A stretch of 62,759 bases of DNA, from positions 1-62,759 of the forward strand of contig NZ_LSJS01000051.1 in assembly GCF_001557325.1 (NCBI RefSeq). The letters run 5' to 3'. Position numbers and translations under genes: made by a program. This stretch comes from Erythrobacter donghaensis (GTDB lineage: Bacteria > Pseudomonadota > Alphaproteobacteria > Sphingomonadales > Sphingomonadaceae). Position 1 is the first letter of the stretch. Each line of letters opens with the position of its first letter. A model generated the notes under the pieces. It saw only the letters and a list, made by a program, of their open reading frames with translations. It was not told the origin of the DNA and did no database searches. Shown here piece after piece: positions 18,426 through 26,942 of the stretch.

Positions 18426-19469
18426 TCAAGCGATCAGCTTGCCCAGCGATCGGGCGGTGAGGTCCACCATGGGGACAACCCGCGCATAATTCAACCGCGT
18501 GGGGCCGATGACACCGAGCACGCCGACCACCCGCCCCTCGCGATCGCGATAGGGCGAGGCGATCACGCTGGAGCCCGAGAGCGCGAAGAGGCGGTTCTCG
18601 CTGCCGATGAAAATCCGTGTCGCATCGGCTTCGCGCGCCGAATCGAGAAGCTGCGCGACCGACTGCTTGTTCTCGAGGTCTTCGAGCAGCATCCGCACCC
18701 GCTCGATATCGCCCAGGGCGGCGTCATCGAGCAGGTTCGCCGCGCCGCGCACGATCAGCACCGGCCGCGCGGCGGCGTCCTGGCTCCAGACGGCAAGCCC
18801 CCGCTCGACCAGATCGCGCGAGGCATCGTCGAGCTGGGACTGGCCGGCGCTGATCTCCGCCCGCATGGCAAGGGCCGCCTCGGCCAGGGTGCGGCCGGCG
18901 AGGCGGGCGGTGATGTAGTTCGATGCGCGGTCGAAGGCCCCGGGGTTCAAGGCGCCGCCGAGGGTCAGCACGCGGTTCTCGACCCCGCCGTCCTCGCCCA
19001 CCAGCACCGCAAGCGCGCGGCCCTGCCCGAGATCGACGAGGCTGAACTGGGCCAGCTTCTGCTCGCGCGGGGCGACCAGCACCATTCCTGCCGCGCCCGA
19101 CAGGTCGGAGAGGATCGCACTCGCCTGCTTCAGCGCCGCTTCCAGAGGCCCCGCCTCAGCCAGCCGCGCCTCGATCGCGGCCTGCTCCTCGCGCGTGGGC
19201 TCGGCAACCCGCATCATCCCGTCAACGAAGATCCTGAGCCCAGCATCGGTCGGCATCCGCCCCGCGCTGGTGTGCGGCGCGGCGAGCAGGCCGGCGGTTT
19301 CAAGGTCCGCTAGCACAGAGCGGATCGAGGCAGGCGACAGGTTCAGCGTGCCGTCTGCCGCCAGCGTCTTGGAGCCGACCGGCTGCCCGCTGGCGATATA
19401 TTCCTCGACCACGCGCTGGAAGATGTCGCGCGCGCGCTGGGTCATCTCGGTGACGGGGAGCGATGTCAT
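18426..19469 (-). CDS. hrcA: Heat-inducible transcription repressor HrcA
   Basis: 347-residue repressor whose family binds CIRCE operators, usually before groESL in alphaproteobacteria. The winged-helix N-terminus ([22 protein letters not shown], residues about 12-33) is followed by the GAF-like regulatory domain and the C-terminal [22 protein letters not shown] signature. The start [15 protein letters not shown] at 19469 fits the family. It heads the hrcA-grpE unit and is divergent from rph with 78 bp between starts. No CIRCE site is visible in this gap or elsewhere in the window. Confidence 0.94.
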   Translation of the reverse strand: MTSLPVTEMTQRARDIFQRVVEEYIASGQPVGSKTLAADGTLNLSPASIRSVLADLETAGLLAAPHTSAGRMPTDAGLRIFVDGMMRVAEPTREEQAAIEARLAEAGPLEAALKQASAILSDLSGAAGMVLVAPREQKLAQFSLVDLGQGRALAVLVGEDGGVENRVLTLGGALNPGAFDRASNYITARLAGRTLAEAALAMRAEISAGQSQLDDASRDLVERGLAVWSQDAAARPVLIVRGAANLLDDAALGDIERVRMLLEDLENKQSVAQLLDSAREADATRIFIGSENRLFALSGSSVIASPYRDREGRVVGVLGVIGPTRLNYARVVPMVDLTARSLGKLIA

Positions 19470-19476
19470 GGGGGCA

Positions 19477-19505
19477 ATCTTAGTCTTTGCGCTTGCCGCG
19501 ACAAG
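19477..19505 (-). promoter_or_regulatory. Possible sigma-32 promoter of hrcA-grpE
   Basis: On the minus strand CTTG is followed after 18 bases by CTAAGAT, a partial fit to CYTATNT. The -10-like element ends only about 7 bases before the hrcA ATG, so a transcript from here would be almost leaderless. The match is weaker than that of the dnaK promoter. Confidence 0.4.
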
Positions 19506-19547
19506 TGGGCCGAGCCTAAGGGCGCCAAGCCTCAAACGGAGTTTTCC

Positions 19548-20261
19548 ATGCGCCCTTCAGGACGCGCGCCCGACGAAATGCGCGCCATCACGATCGAGAC
19601 CGGCTTCACCAAGCACGCGGAAGGCTCGTGCCTGATCGGCTTCGGCGACACCAAGGTGCTTTGCACCGCCAGCGTCGAGAAGGGCGTGCCGCCGTGGATG
19701 CGGGGCAAGGGCGAAGGCTGGGTGACGGGCGAGTACTCGATGCTCCCGCGCGCCACCCACACCCGCGGCGCGCGCGAGGCAGCCAAGGGCAAGCAGTCGG
19801 GCCGCACGCAGGAAATCCAGCGGCTTATCGGTCGGAGCTTGCGCGCCGTGGTAGACCTCCAGAAGCTCGGCGAGCGGCAGATCACTCTCGATTGCGATGT
19901 CATCCAAGCCGATGGCGGCACCCGCACCGCCTCGATTTCGGGCGCGTGGATCGCGCTGCGTCTGGCCATCAACGGGCTGATGGCCTCGGGCGAGATCAAG
20001 CATGATCCGATCACCGCGCAGGTCGCGGGGATTTCCTGCGGCATCTTCAAGGGCACCCCGGTGCTCGACCTCGATTACGACGAGGACTCCAACGCCGAGG
20101 CCGACGGCAATTTCGTGCTCCTGTCGGGCGGCAAGATCGCCGAGGTTCAGGCCACCGCAGAGGGCGCGACCTATGACGAGGAAGCGCTCCTGCGCCTCCT
20201 GCGCCTCGCCCGCATCGGCTGCGACCGGATCTTTGCGGCGCAATTGGACGCGGTAAAGTGA
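19548..20261 (+). CDS. rph: Ribonuclease PH
   Basis: 237-residue phosphorolytic exonuclease that trims tRNA 3' ends. It starts [17 protein letters not shown], and has [38 protein letters not shown] and [18 protein letters not shown], all diagnostic of RNase PH. The phosphate-binding arginines fall in the [11 protein letters not shown] segment. Length is standard. It is divergent from hrcA and overlaps the start of rdgB by 4 bp (GTGA), a coupled pair. Confidence 0.97.
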   Translation: MRPSGRAPDEMRAITIETGFTKHAEGSCLIGFGDTKVLCTASVEKGVPPWMRGKGEGWVTGEYSMLPRATHTRGAREAAKGKQSGRTQEIQRLIGRSLRAVVDLQKLGERQITLDCDVIQADGGTRTASISGAWIALRLAINGLMASGEIKHDPITAQVAGISCGIFKGTPVLDLDYDEDSNAEADGNFVLLSGGKIAEVQATAEGATYDEEALLRLLRLARIGCDRIFAAQLDAVK

Positions 20262-20899
20262 TCCCCAATTCTTCTCGGCGCCTCGGTTCGGGCAGCCTCG
20301 TGATTGCCACGCATAATGCGGGCAAGCTCAAGGAAATCTCGGCGCTGCTCGATCCCTACGGCGTGCGCTGCATCTCCGCCGGATCGCTCGGCCTGCCCGA
20401 GCCGCCAGAGACCGGCACCACCTTCGCGCAGAACGCCCTCATCAAAGCGCGCTCGGCGGCGGAGGCTTCGGGGCTGGCGGCGCTCGCCGACGACAGCGGC
20501 CTCAGCGTCGCGGCGCTCGATGGCCGCCCCGGCGTCTACACCGCCGACTGGGCCGAGCGGCAGTGGTTCGAGGGCGCTCCCGGGCGCGACTGGTACATGG
20601 CGATGGGCAAGGTCGAGGGGATGCTCGCGGAGAAGGGATCGGACGTGGACCGCTCCGCTGCCTTCCACTGCGTCCTCGCGATCGCCTGGCCCGATGGCGA
20701 ACACGCGATCTATGAGGGGCGCTGCGACGGTGCACTCACCTGGCCGCCACGCGGGCAAATGGGCTTCGGCTATGACCCGGTGTTCGTGCCGACGGGCAGT
20801 GCGCTGACCTTCGCCGAGATCGCCCCCGAGGAAAAGCACGCCGTCAGCCACCGCGCCGACGCTTTTGCCAAACTCGTCGCCGCGCAATTCGGCGCCTAA
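20258..20899 (+). CDS. rdgB: Non-canonical purine NTP pyrophosphatase (RdgB/HAM1)
   Basis: 213-residue enzyme that hydrolyses dITP, ITP and XTP to monophosphates and so keeps deaminated purines out of DNA and RNA. It starts at a GTG coupled to the rph stop. The nucleotide-binding motif is [14 protein letters not shown] (near residue 14). The catalytic acidic motif [14 protein letters not shown] and the C-terminal GYDPVFVP and AVSHRADA motifs are typical. Confidence 0.95.
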   Translation: MIPNSSRRLGSGSLVIATHNAGKLKEISALLDPYGVRCISAGSLGLPEPPETGTTFAQNALIKARSAAEASGLAALADDSGLSVAALDGRPGVYTADWAERQWFEGAPGRDWYMAMGKVEGMLAEKGSDVDRSAAFHCVLAIAWPDGEHAIYEGRCDGALTWPPRGQMGFGYDPVFVPTGSALTFAEIAPEEKHAVSHRADAFAKLVAAQFGA

Positions 20900-20900
20900 T

Positions 20901-21455
20901 TCAGCGCCGCGTCAGGTGACGGCCGGGATCGAGCCGGTAGCCCATCACGTTGCCCGCCGGCCAGTATCGGCACACCAGCACCTCGTGCTTGGCATTGAGC
21001 GCGCTGGCGCAGCCGACTTCCTGCGTGTCGGGCCAGATGATCTGGGTGTAGTGGCCGACATCGCTCCACCGTCCGGTGCGCGAGACATCGGGGAAGACGC
21101 CGGGGCGGAAGGCGGCGCGCTCGGCGAGGAAGCCGTCGATCATCTGCCACGGGGCATAGCGCTCGCGCGTGCCCATCCACAGGTTCTCGCCCTGCCCAAC
21201 CCGCAGGAGGTCGGGCGAATGGTGGAAGGCACGGCGCGATGCGAGATCCTCGGCCCAGTTGCGGGCATCGCGCCGCAGGTCATGGTTCCAGCGCAGCGGC
21301 GGCAGGCCGACTGCGGCGCGCGCCTCGTTGTGTTCGGAGAGCCATTCCTGCTCGGCCGGGAACAGCGGGCGCTGGCCATCGCGGGCGTCTTGCGGCAGGG
21401 CGGGCGCGGCTGCCATAAGCAGCACCGCGCCGCAGAGGCGGGTAGCCAGGGTCAT
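20901..21455 (-). CDS. Exported CAP-domain (SCP/PR-1-like) protein
   Basis: 184 residues from the ATG at 21455, chosen because GGAG lies 10 bases upstream; an in-frame ATG at 21473 would add 6 residues. A signal peptide (LCGAVLLMAAAPALP) precedes a single CAP domain with HNEARAAVGLPPLRWN, GENLWMG, VGHYTQIIW and VCRYWPAGNV, which are the CAP1-CAP4 signature regions including two of the cavity histidines. The function of bacterial CAP proteins is mostly unknown. It lies antisense between rdgB and hemW, breaking a usually continuous rightward gene row. Confidence 0.88.
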   Translation of the reverse strand: MTLATRLCGAVLLMAAAPALPQDARDGQRPLFPAEQEWLSEHNEARAAVGLPPLRWNHDLRRDARNWAEDLASRRAFHHSPDLLRVGQGENLWMGTRERYAPWQMIDGFLAERAAFRPGVFPDVSRTGRWSDVGHYTQIIWPDTQEVGCASALNAKHEVLVCRYWPAGNVMGYRLDPGRHLTRR

Positions 21456-21506
21456 GAAACGGGAGCTCCGCATGAATTCAGACTATGCGGCAACGGTTAA
21501 GCGAGG

Positions 21507-22685
21507 CTGAAAATTCCACCCCCAACCTCCCCCGGCCCCCGGGCGCTCTACATTCACTGGCCGTTCTGCGCCAGGAAGTGCCCCTATTGCGACTTCAACT
21601 CGCATGTCCGCGAGGGCGTCGATGTGGCGGCGTGGCAAGCCGCGCTGATCGCCGACATGCGCGCGGAGGCGGCAGTGGCCGGCGGCGAGAGTCTGACCTC
21701 GATCTTCTTCGGTGGCGGCACGCCTTCGCTGATGCCCCCTGCCCTGGTTGCCGCGCTGCTGGCCGAGGCCGAACGCCTGTGGGGCTTCGACGAGGGCATA
21801 GAGATCACGCTCGAGGCCAATCCTTCCTCGGTCGAGGCGGCCAATTTTGCCGCGCTGGCGGGCGCGGGCATAAATCGCGTGTCGCTCGGGGTGCAGTCGC
21901 TCGACGATGCGGAGCTGCGCTTTCTCGGGCGGCTCCACGGAGCCAGCGAAGCCCTGCGCGCGCTGGAGACGGCGCAAGCCCATTTCACACGCGTCAGCTT
22001 CGACATGATCTACGCCCTGCCAGGCCACACGCCCGCGCTGTGGGAGGCGCGCCTCGCCCGCGCGCTGGGGCTCGGGACGGGGCACATGTCGCTCTACCAG
22101 CTGACGATCGAGCCCGGCACGCGCTTTGCGAGCGACGTGCGGCGTGGGCGTCTGGTGCCGCTCGACGATGACGCGGCGGCGGAACTGTTCGACATCACGC
22201 AGGCGCTGACAGACGCGGCGAGGCTGCCCGCCTACGAAACCAGCAACCATGCGCGGCCCGGTGAGGAGAGCCGCCACAACCTCGCCTATTGGCGCTATCA
22301 GGATTACGCCGGGATCGGCCCCGGTGCACATGGGCGGCGCGGCGGCGTGGCGACGGTGCGGCACAAGAAGCCCGAGAATTTCCTCGCCGCGGTCGCGCGG
22401 CAGGGTGACGGAATCGCCGAGGCGCGCACGCTGCCGGTCGCGGATCAGGCGGCCGAGGCGTTGCTGATGGGCCTGCGCCTCGCGGAAGGGGTGGACCTTG
22501 CCGCCCTCTCGGCACGCTTCGCCCTGCCGCGCGAGGGCTTGGTGGACGAGGGGGCCCTCGCCCGCTTGCGCGGGCTCGGGATGATGTGGGTTTCGGGGAG
22601 CCGGGTCGGCGTGGCACCCGAGGGGCGCGGGGTGCTCGACGCGCTGCTCGCCGAGGTGGTTGCCGACACGCTGGTGACGGCATGA
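21507..22685 (+). CDS. hemW: HemW, radical-SAM heme chaperone family
   Basis: About 392 residues if initiated near 21507. The radical-SAM cysteines are in YIHWPFCARKCPYCDF (CxxxCxxC), followed by FFGGGTPSL, ITLEANP and GVQSLDD. HemW relatives of coproporphyrinogen oxidase HemN insert heme into respiratory enzymes. The frame holding the cysteine motif has a stop at 21498 and no ATG/GTG/TTG before the motif; the first such codon (GTG, 21621) would delete it. Candidates are CTG at 21507, ATT at 21513 behind GAGG with 6-base spacing, or a frameshift in the C-runs at 21519-21541 from an ATG at 21485. It overlaps xerC by 4 bp. Confidence 0.85.
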   Translation: MKIPPPTSPGPRALYIHWPFCARKCPYCDFNSHVREGVDVAAWQAALIADMRAEAAVAGGESLTSIFFGGGTPSLMPPALVAALLAEAERLWGFDEGIEITLEANPSSVEAANFAALAGAGINRVSLGVQSLDDAELRFLGRLHGASEALRALETAQAHFTRVSFDMIYALPGHTPALWEARLARALGLGTGHMSLYQLTIEPGTRFASDVRRGRLVPLDDDAAAELFDITQALTDAARLPAYETSNHARPGEESRHNLAYWRYQDYAGIGPGAHGRRGGVATVRHKKPENFLAAVARQGDGIAEARTLPVADQAAEALLMGLRLAEGVDLAALSARFALPREGLVDEGALARLRGLGMMWVSGSRVGVAPEGRGVLDALLAEVVADTLVTA

Positions 22686-23572
22686 GCGCTCCCGACATGC
22701 TCGAGGCGTGGCGCGGCCATCTCGCCGACAATCGCCGCCGCTCGCCCCACACGGTGCGCGCCTATGTCGCGGCGGCCGCACGGCTGCTGGCGGCGCGGGA
22801 GGCCGAGGACTGGGCGGCGGTGGCGGCGACCGAGGCGCACCACCTGCGCGCGCACCTCGCCGCGCGGCGGAGCGAGGGGCTCGGCAATGCCAGCACCGCG
22901 CGCGAGCTTTCCGCGTTGAAGGCCTTCATCGCCTTTGCTCGCGCGCAAGCTGGCGATCCCGATCCAGCGCCCCCGCGCCTGCGCGGCCCGCGCCTCAAGA
23001 AGGGCCTCCCCCGCCCCGTTACCCCCGACGAGGCCGAGAACCTCGCCTCCCATGTCGAGGACTTCGCCGCGACCGGCTGGATCGGCGCGCGCGACCGGGC
23101 GGTGCTGTTGCTCCTCTACGGATCAGGCCTGCGGATTGCCGAGGCGCTGTCGCTCACCGGGCGAGACGCGAGCATGGGCGAGGTGCTGCAAGTCACCGGC
23201 AAGGGCGGCAAGCAGCGGGTGGTGCCGGTGCTGCCGATCACGCGGGCGGCGGTCGCGGACTATGTGCGGGCGTGTCCCTTCGCTCTCGCGGCGTCGGAGC
23301 CCCTGTTCCGCGGAGCCAAGGGCGGCCCGCTCTCGCCCGGCATGGTGCAGCGCGCGATGGCGAACGCGCGCCGGGCGCTCGGCCTGCCCGACACCGCGAC
23401 GCCCCACGCGCTGCGTCACTCCTTCGCGACGCACCTGCTGAGCGCGGGCGCGGATTTGCGCAGCCTGCAGGAGCTCCTCGGCCACGCCTCGTTGGGCTCG
23501 ACCCAGATCTACACCCGCGTCGATTCCGCCGCGCTGCTGGAGAATTACCGGAAGGCCCACCCGCGCGGGTGA
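22682..23572 (+). CDS. xerC: Tyrosine recombinase XerC
   Basis: 296-residue site-specific recombinase that, with XerD, resolves chromosome dimers at dif. The N-terminal SAM-like DNA-binding domain (residues 1-100) is followed by the catalytic domain with Arg in GSGLRIAEAL, Lys in TGKGGKQR, HxxR in HALRHSF, His in LGHASLG, and the nucleophile Tyr in STQIYTRV. The start ATG at 22682 overlaps the hemW stop (ATGA). No phage or integron genes are nearby, which favours the cellular XerC over a mobile integrase. Confidence 0.92.
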   Translation: MSAPDMLEAWRGHLADNRRRSPHTVRAYVAAAARLLAAREAEDWAAVAATEAHHLRAHLAARRSEGLGNASTARELSALKAFIAFARAQAGDPDPAPPRLRGPRLKKGLPRPVTPDEAENLASHVEDFAATGWIGARDRAVLLLLYGSGLRIAEALSLTGRDASMGEVLQVTGKGGKQRVVPVLPITRAAVADYVRACPFALAASEPLFRGAKGGPLSPGMVQRAMANARRALGLPDTATPHALRHSFATHLLSAGADLRSLQELLGHASLGSTQIYTRVDSAALLENYRKAHPRG

Positions 23573-23579
23573 TGCAGGA

Positions 23580-24197
23580 TCATTCGCCCTGCTCGTGCGC
23601 CTTGACCGGCTTCCACGTTACCACGCGGTAGATGTAGAACAGCACGCCCGCGAGCACGAAGGCGACGACGCCGTATCCCGCCAGCTTCTCGAAGCGCTCG
23701 ACCAGCGGGGCAGCCGTCTGGCCGCCGAAGATCAGGATCGCGTTCCACACCCCCGAACCCAGCGCCGTGAACAGGCAGAAGCGCCACAGTTTCATGCCCG
23801 CAAGGCCCGCGGGCAGCGAGACGATCGTGCGCAGGATCGGCGAAAAGCGCAGCAGGAACACGATCCAGTCGCCATATTTGCGGAAGATGTCGCGCGCCTT
23901 GGTGAATTCGTCCCACTCGAAGGTCAGCCACCGGCCCCAGCGGTCGATGATCGCCTTCAATTGCTCCTCGCTCCAGCGCACCCCGATCCAGTACCAGAAC
24001 AGGTTGCCCGCGACCGTGCCCAGCGTGGCGACGATCCACACCGCCCAGAAGGTCATCTCGCCCTTGGCGACCAGCACGCCGGCCCCGCCCATGATGACCT
24101 CGGACGGGATCGGCGGGAAGATGTTCTCGGCCGCCATCAGCAGGAAGATCCCGATGTAGCCGCCCTGGTTGAGCAGTTCGAGGAGGAAGTCGGTCAT
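23580..24197 (-). CDS. DedA family membrane protein
   Basis: 205-residue inner-membrane protein of the DedA/SNARE-associated family. Visible motifs are ENIFPPIPSEVIMGGAG (re-entrant loop), GTVAGNLFWYWIG, and FLLRFSPILRTIVSLPAGLAGM, which matches the conserved F-x-R-x3-R-x4-G-x3-M region. DedA proteins are half-channel-like transporters, several of which recycle undecaprenyl phosphate or phospholipids across the membrane. It is the last gene of the rsmI-yraN-gshB row and converges on xerC with 7 bp between ends. Confidence 0.93.
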   Translation of the reverse strand: MTDFLLELLNQGGYIGIFLLMAAENIFPPIPSEVIMGGAGVLVAKGEMTFWAVWIVATLGTVAGNLFWYWIGVRWSEEQLKAIIDRWGRWLTFEWDEFTKARDIFRKYGDWIVFLLRFSPILRTIVSLPAGLAGMKLWRFCLFTALGSGVWNAILIFGGQTAAPLVERFEKLAGYGVVAFVLAGVLFYIYRVVTWKPVKAHEQGE

Positions 24198-24257
24198 GAG
24201 GTGCGCGATTGTCCCGTGGTCTGGCGTGTCCGACCCCGCACGATACGCGCGCCGCCG

Positions 24258-24647
24258 TCAGGTTGCGGCGGGTGCCAGCTCCGGCCATTGCCGCAGCAGG
24301 GTGCCGAGGTCGAAATATTCGCGCCATACCGCAATTTTGCGCTCGCGGAAGACGAATACGCCGGTCACCGGCAATTCCACCCACCCGCGTTCGATCCGGT
24401 GCCGGTCGAGCCGCTCGGTGAACACCGTAAGGCCCTCGACCGCCGAGCGCAGGACGACAAGATCGTTTTCGATGGTGGGTGCGAAAAACGGCTCGAGCAC
24501 CGCGCGGACACCTTGCGGGCCGGTGACGCTGCCCATCGGCAGGTTGGTGTATTCGCAGTCCTCGGTGAAGAAGGGCAGCGCGCTGTCGTAATCCTTGGCG
24601 GCGATCGCCGAGATCACGCGGTGGACGATGGCGAGCAGGCCGGACAT
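24258..24647 (-). CDS. Limonene-1,2-epoxide hydrolase-family protein
   Basis: 129-residue NTF2-like cone-fold protein. The ATG at 24647 gives MSGLLAIVHRVISAIAAKDY. Residues Y33 and N35 (EYTN), R79 and D81 (ERLD) and D113 (REYFD) sit at almost the same spacing as the catalytic Tyr53, Asn55, Arg99, Asp101 and Asp132 of Rhodococcus limonene epoxide hydrolase. An active epoxide hydrolase is therefore likely, though the substrate is unknown. It lies 40 bp after gshB, so a link to glutathione-based electrophile defence is possible but only inferred. Confidence 0.75.
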   Translation of the reverse strand: MSGLLAIVHRVISAIAAKDYDSALPFFTEDCEYTNLPMGSVTGPQGVRAVLEPFFAPTIENDLVVLRSAVEGLTVFTERLDRHRIERGWVELPVTGVFVFRERKIAVWREYFDLGTLLRQWPELAPAAT

Positions 24648-24687
24648 GGCGAAGCGACTCCCGTAGCATGTGCTACAAAGAGCGCTA

Positions 24688-25653
24688 TCATCCCGCCCCC
24701 AATGCCGCAACCCTCCGCGCGATCGCATCCCAGATCGCACCTGCCGTATCGGTGCCGTTGAAGCGGTCGATGGCGACAATGCCGGTGGGCGAGGTGACGT
24801 TGATTTCGGTCAGCCAATGTCCGCCGATCACGTCGATCCCGACGAAGGTGAGGCCGAGGCGCTTGAGGTCGGGCCCGAGCGCGGCGCAGATTTCCTGCTC
24901 GCGCGCGGTCAGCTCGGTCGGCTGCGCCGAGCCGCCCATTGCGAGGTTCGAGCGGAACTCGCCCTCCCCCGGCACGCGGTTGATCGCGCCCGCGACCTCG
25001 CCGTCGACCAGCACGATGCGCTTGTCGCCCTTGGCGACCTCGGGGAGAAAGGGCTGGACCATGTGCGGTTCGGGCCAGGTCTGGTTGAAGACCTCGAACA
25101 GGGCGGTGAGGTTCTCGGCGTTGTCGCCGATGCGGAAGATCGCCTTGCCGCCGTTGCCGTGGATCGGCTTGACCACGATCGCGCCGTGCTTCGCCATGAA
25201 CCGCCGCACCTCGTCCACGCTGCGCGTCACCAGCGTCGGCGGCATGAATCGGCGGTAATTGAGCACCATCACCTTTTCGGGGCTGTTGCGCACATTCGCC
25301 GGATCATTGACCACCAGCGTCTCGTGCCCGATCCGCTCGAGCAGGTGGGTCGCGGTGATGTAGCCCATGTGGAACGGCGGGTCCTGCCGCATCAGCACGA
25401 CGTCCACATCCCTGCCGAGATCGAGCCGCACCTTCTCGCCCCGCTGGAAATGATTGCCCTCGACCCGCTGCACCGTCACCGGGAAGGCGTGGGCGTGTAG
25501 GCGGTCGTCCTCGTCGAGCGTCAGGCTTTCGACGTGGTATTCGAAAAGCGTGTATCCGCGCGCCTGTGCGGCAAGCATCAGCGCGAAGGAGCTGTCGCCC
25601 GCGATCTTGATCGTGTCGATGGGGTCCATCTGGACCGCGATGCGCAAACTCAT
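24688..25653 (-). CDS. gshB: Glutathione synthetase
   Basis: 321-residue ATP-grasp enzyme joining gamma-glutamylcysteine and glycine. The ATG at 25653 gives MSLRIAVQMDPIDTIKIAGD, the conserved GshB opening. Further signatures are VLMRQDPPFHMGYI, VVNDPANVRNSPEK, IVVKPIHGNGGKAIFRI (ATP-binding) and GIDVIGGHWLTEINVTSPTG (metal and product site). Length is standard. It follows yraN by 16 bp in the common rsmI-yraN-gshB arrangement of alphaproteobacteria. Confidence 0.97.
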   Translation of the reverse strand: MSLRIAVQMDPIDTIKIAGDSSFALMLAAQARGYTLFEYHVESLTLDEDDRLHAHAFPVTVQRVEGNHFQRGEKVRLDLGRDVDVVLMRQDPPFHMGYITATHLLERIGHETLVVNDPANVRNSPEKVMVLNYRRFMPPTLVTRSVDEVRRFMAKHGAIVVKPIHGNGGKAIFRIGDNAENLTALFEVFNQTWPEPHMVQPFLPEVAKGDKRIVLVDGEVAGAINRVPGEGEFRSNLAMGGSAQPTELTAREQEICAALGPDLKRLGLTFVGIDVIGGHWLTEINVTSPTGIVAIDRFNGTDTAGAIWDAIARRVAALGAG

Positions 25654-25669
25654 GGGGAACTCCGAGGTG

Positions 25670-26047
25670 TCAGCCAAAGGGCATCCAGGCGTTTTCGATG
25701 TGGGTGGGCCTGTGGCCGGGTGCAAGCAGGATGACGTCGATGCGGATGTCCTCGCCCCCTGTTGCATAGTCTTGCCACACCATTTCGACTGCCGCCGCGA
25801 CGCGCGCGAGGCGGCGCTCGTCGATCGCGTCGGCAAGCGCGGCGGCGCGGGCGCGCCACTTGACCTCGACGAAGGCGACGAGGCCGGGTCTGCGGGCGAT
25901 CAGATCGATCTCGCCCGCCTTGGTCTTCACCCGCTCGGCGACGATCCGCCAGCCCGCTTGCGCGAGCCACATGGCGGCCTGAGCCTCGCCCTGGCGGCCG
26001 CGCTGGTCGGCCTCGTGGCGCTGTTCGGGGGTGCGGGGCGGCCTCAT
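25670..26047 (-). CDS. YraN/UPF0102 family nuclease-fold protein
   Basis: 125-residue small protein with a restriction-endonuclease-like fold. The core is GRQGEAQAAMWLAQAGWRI followed by KTKAGEIDLIAR and LVAFVEVKWR, i.e. the E...D...ExK catalytic pattern of PD-(D/E)XK nucleases. The role is unproven; relatives may act in DNA uptake or repair. Its start overlaps the rsmI stop by 4 bp (ATGA) and the pair is translationally coupled. Confidence 0.9.
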   Translation of the reverse strand: MRPPRTPEQRHEADQRGRQGEAQAAMWLAQAGWRIVAERVKTKAGEIDLIARRPGLVAFVEVKWRARAAALADAIDERRLARVAAAVEMVWQDYATGGEDIRIDVILLAPGHRPTHIENAWMPFG

Positions 26048-26916
26048 GCGCTCTTCAGTTCCAATGCGCGGGCATAAAGCGTCGCGCGGTCGATCCCGGT
26101 CGTCCTGGCGACGATCCCGGCAGCCTTGCCCGGCCCCGCTTCGGCGAGCGCGGCGCGCAGCAGCGCGTCGGTATCGAGAACCGGAGCCTCGCTCGGGGCA
26201 GGCGGGCCGACGAGGAGCACGATCTCGCCCTTGGGCGGGTGCGCCGCGTAATGCGCGGCCAGCACCGCCGCGGTGCCGGAGCGGCATTCCTCATGGAGCT
26301 TGGTGAGCTCGCGCGCGACCGCAACCTCGCGCTCGGGCCACAGCCGAGCGATCGCGAGCAGCGACTTCTCGAGCCGCGGGGCGGTTTCGTAGAACACCAG
26401 CGTCGCCGCCACGCCCGCCAGCTCCTCGAGCGCCTCGGCCCGTGCCTTGTCCTTGACCGGCAGGAAGCCTGCAAACAGGAAGCGGTCGGACGGCAGACCC
26501 GCCATCGCGAGCGCTGCAATCGCGGCGCAGGGCCCCGGGATGCTCGTCACCATCACCCCCGCGCTGCGCGCCTCGCGCACCAGCCGGTACCCCGGATCGG
26601 AGATCAGCGGCGTGCCCGCATCCGACACCAGCACGACCGGCGCCTGCCTCGCCTCGTCGATCACGCGTGCACGGGTTTCGGGCCCGGCATGATCGTCGAG
26701 GCGCTGGAGCCTTGCCTTGATCCCGTAGTGTTTCAGGAGCTTGCCCGTCACCCGCGTATCCTCGCAGGCGATCAGGCTCGCGCCTTGCAACACGGCGAGC
26801 GCACGCAGGGTAATGTCGCCAAGATTGCCAATCGGGGTTGCAAGGATATACAGCCCGCTTACGGGTTCCCACGCGGGAAAGGATGGCAGCGCCTCGGGTC
26901 TCACCGGTTGATCCAT
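26044..26916 (-). CDS. rsmI: 16S rRNA (cytidine1402-2'-O)-methyltransferase RsmI
   Basis: 290-residue SAM-dependent tetrapyrrole-methylase-fold enzyme that methylates C1402 of 16S rRNA. Motifs are GLYILATPIGNLGDITLRAL, LIACEDTRVTGKLLKHYGI, VVLVSDAGTPLISDPGYRLV and SIPGPCAAIAALAMAGLPSDRF, all typical. The start ATG at 26916 gives a short 25-residue lead. It is divergent from the PBP-activator-like gene with 26 bp between start codons, so the promoters must overlap. Confidence 0.95.
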   Translation of the reverse strand: MDQPVRPEALPSFPAWEPVSGLYILATPIGNLGDITLRALAVLQGASLIACEDTRVTGKLLKHYGIKARLQRLDDHAGPETRARVIDEARQAPVVLVSDAGTPLISDPGYRLVREARSAGVMVTSIPGPCAAIAALAMAGLPSDRFLFAGFLPVKDKARAEALEELAGVAATLVFYETAPRLEKSLLAIARLWPEREVAVARELTKLHEECRSGTAAVLAAHYAAHPPKGEIVLLVGPPAPSEAPVLDTDALLRAALAEAGPGKAAGIVARTTGIDRATLYARALELKSA

Positions 26917-26942
26917 GGCGCACGACTGAGGGGTCGGCAAGA

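Noticed and set aside
19470..19547. CIRCE element between hrcA and rph
   Set aside because: No 9-bp TTAGCACTC/GAGTGCTAA arms are present in the gap.
22682..23572. Mobile-element integrase
   Set aside because: The recombinase is coupled to hemW and has no attachment repeat, cargo or phage neighbour, which fits cellular XerC.
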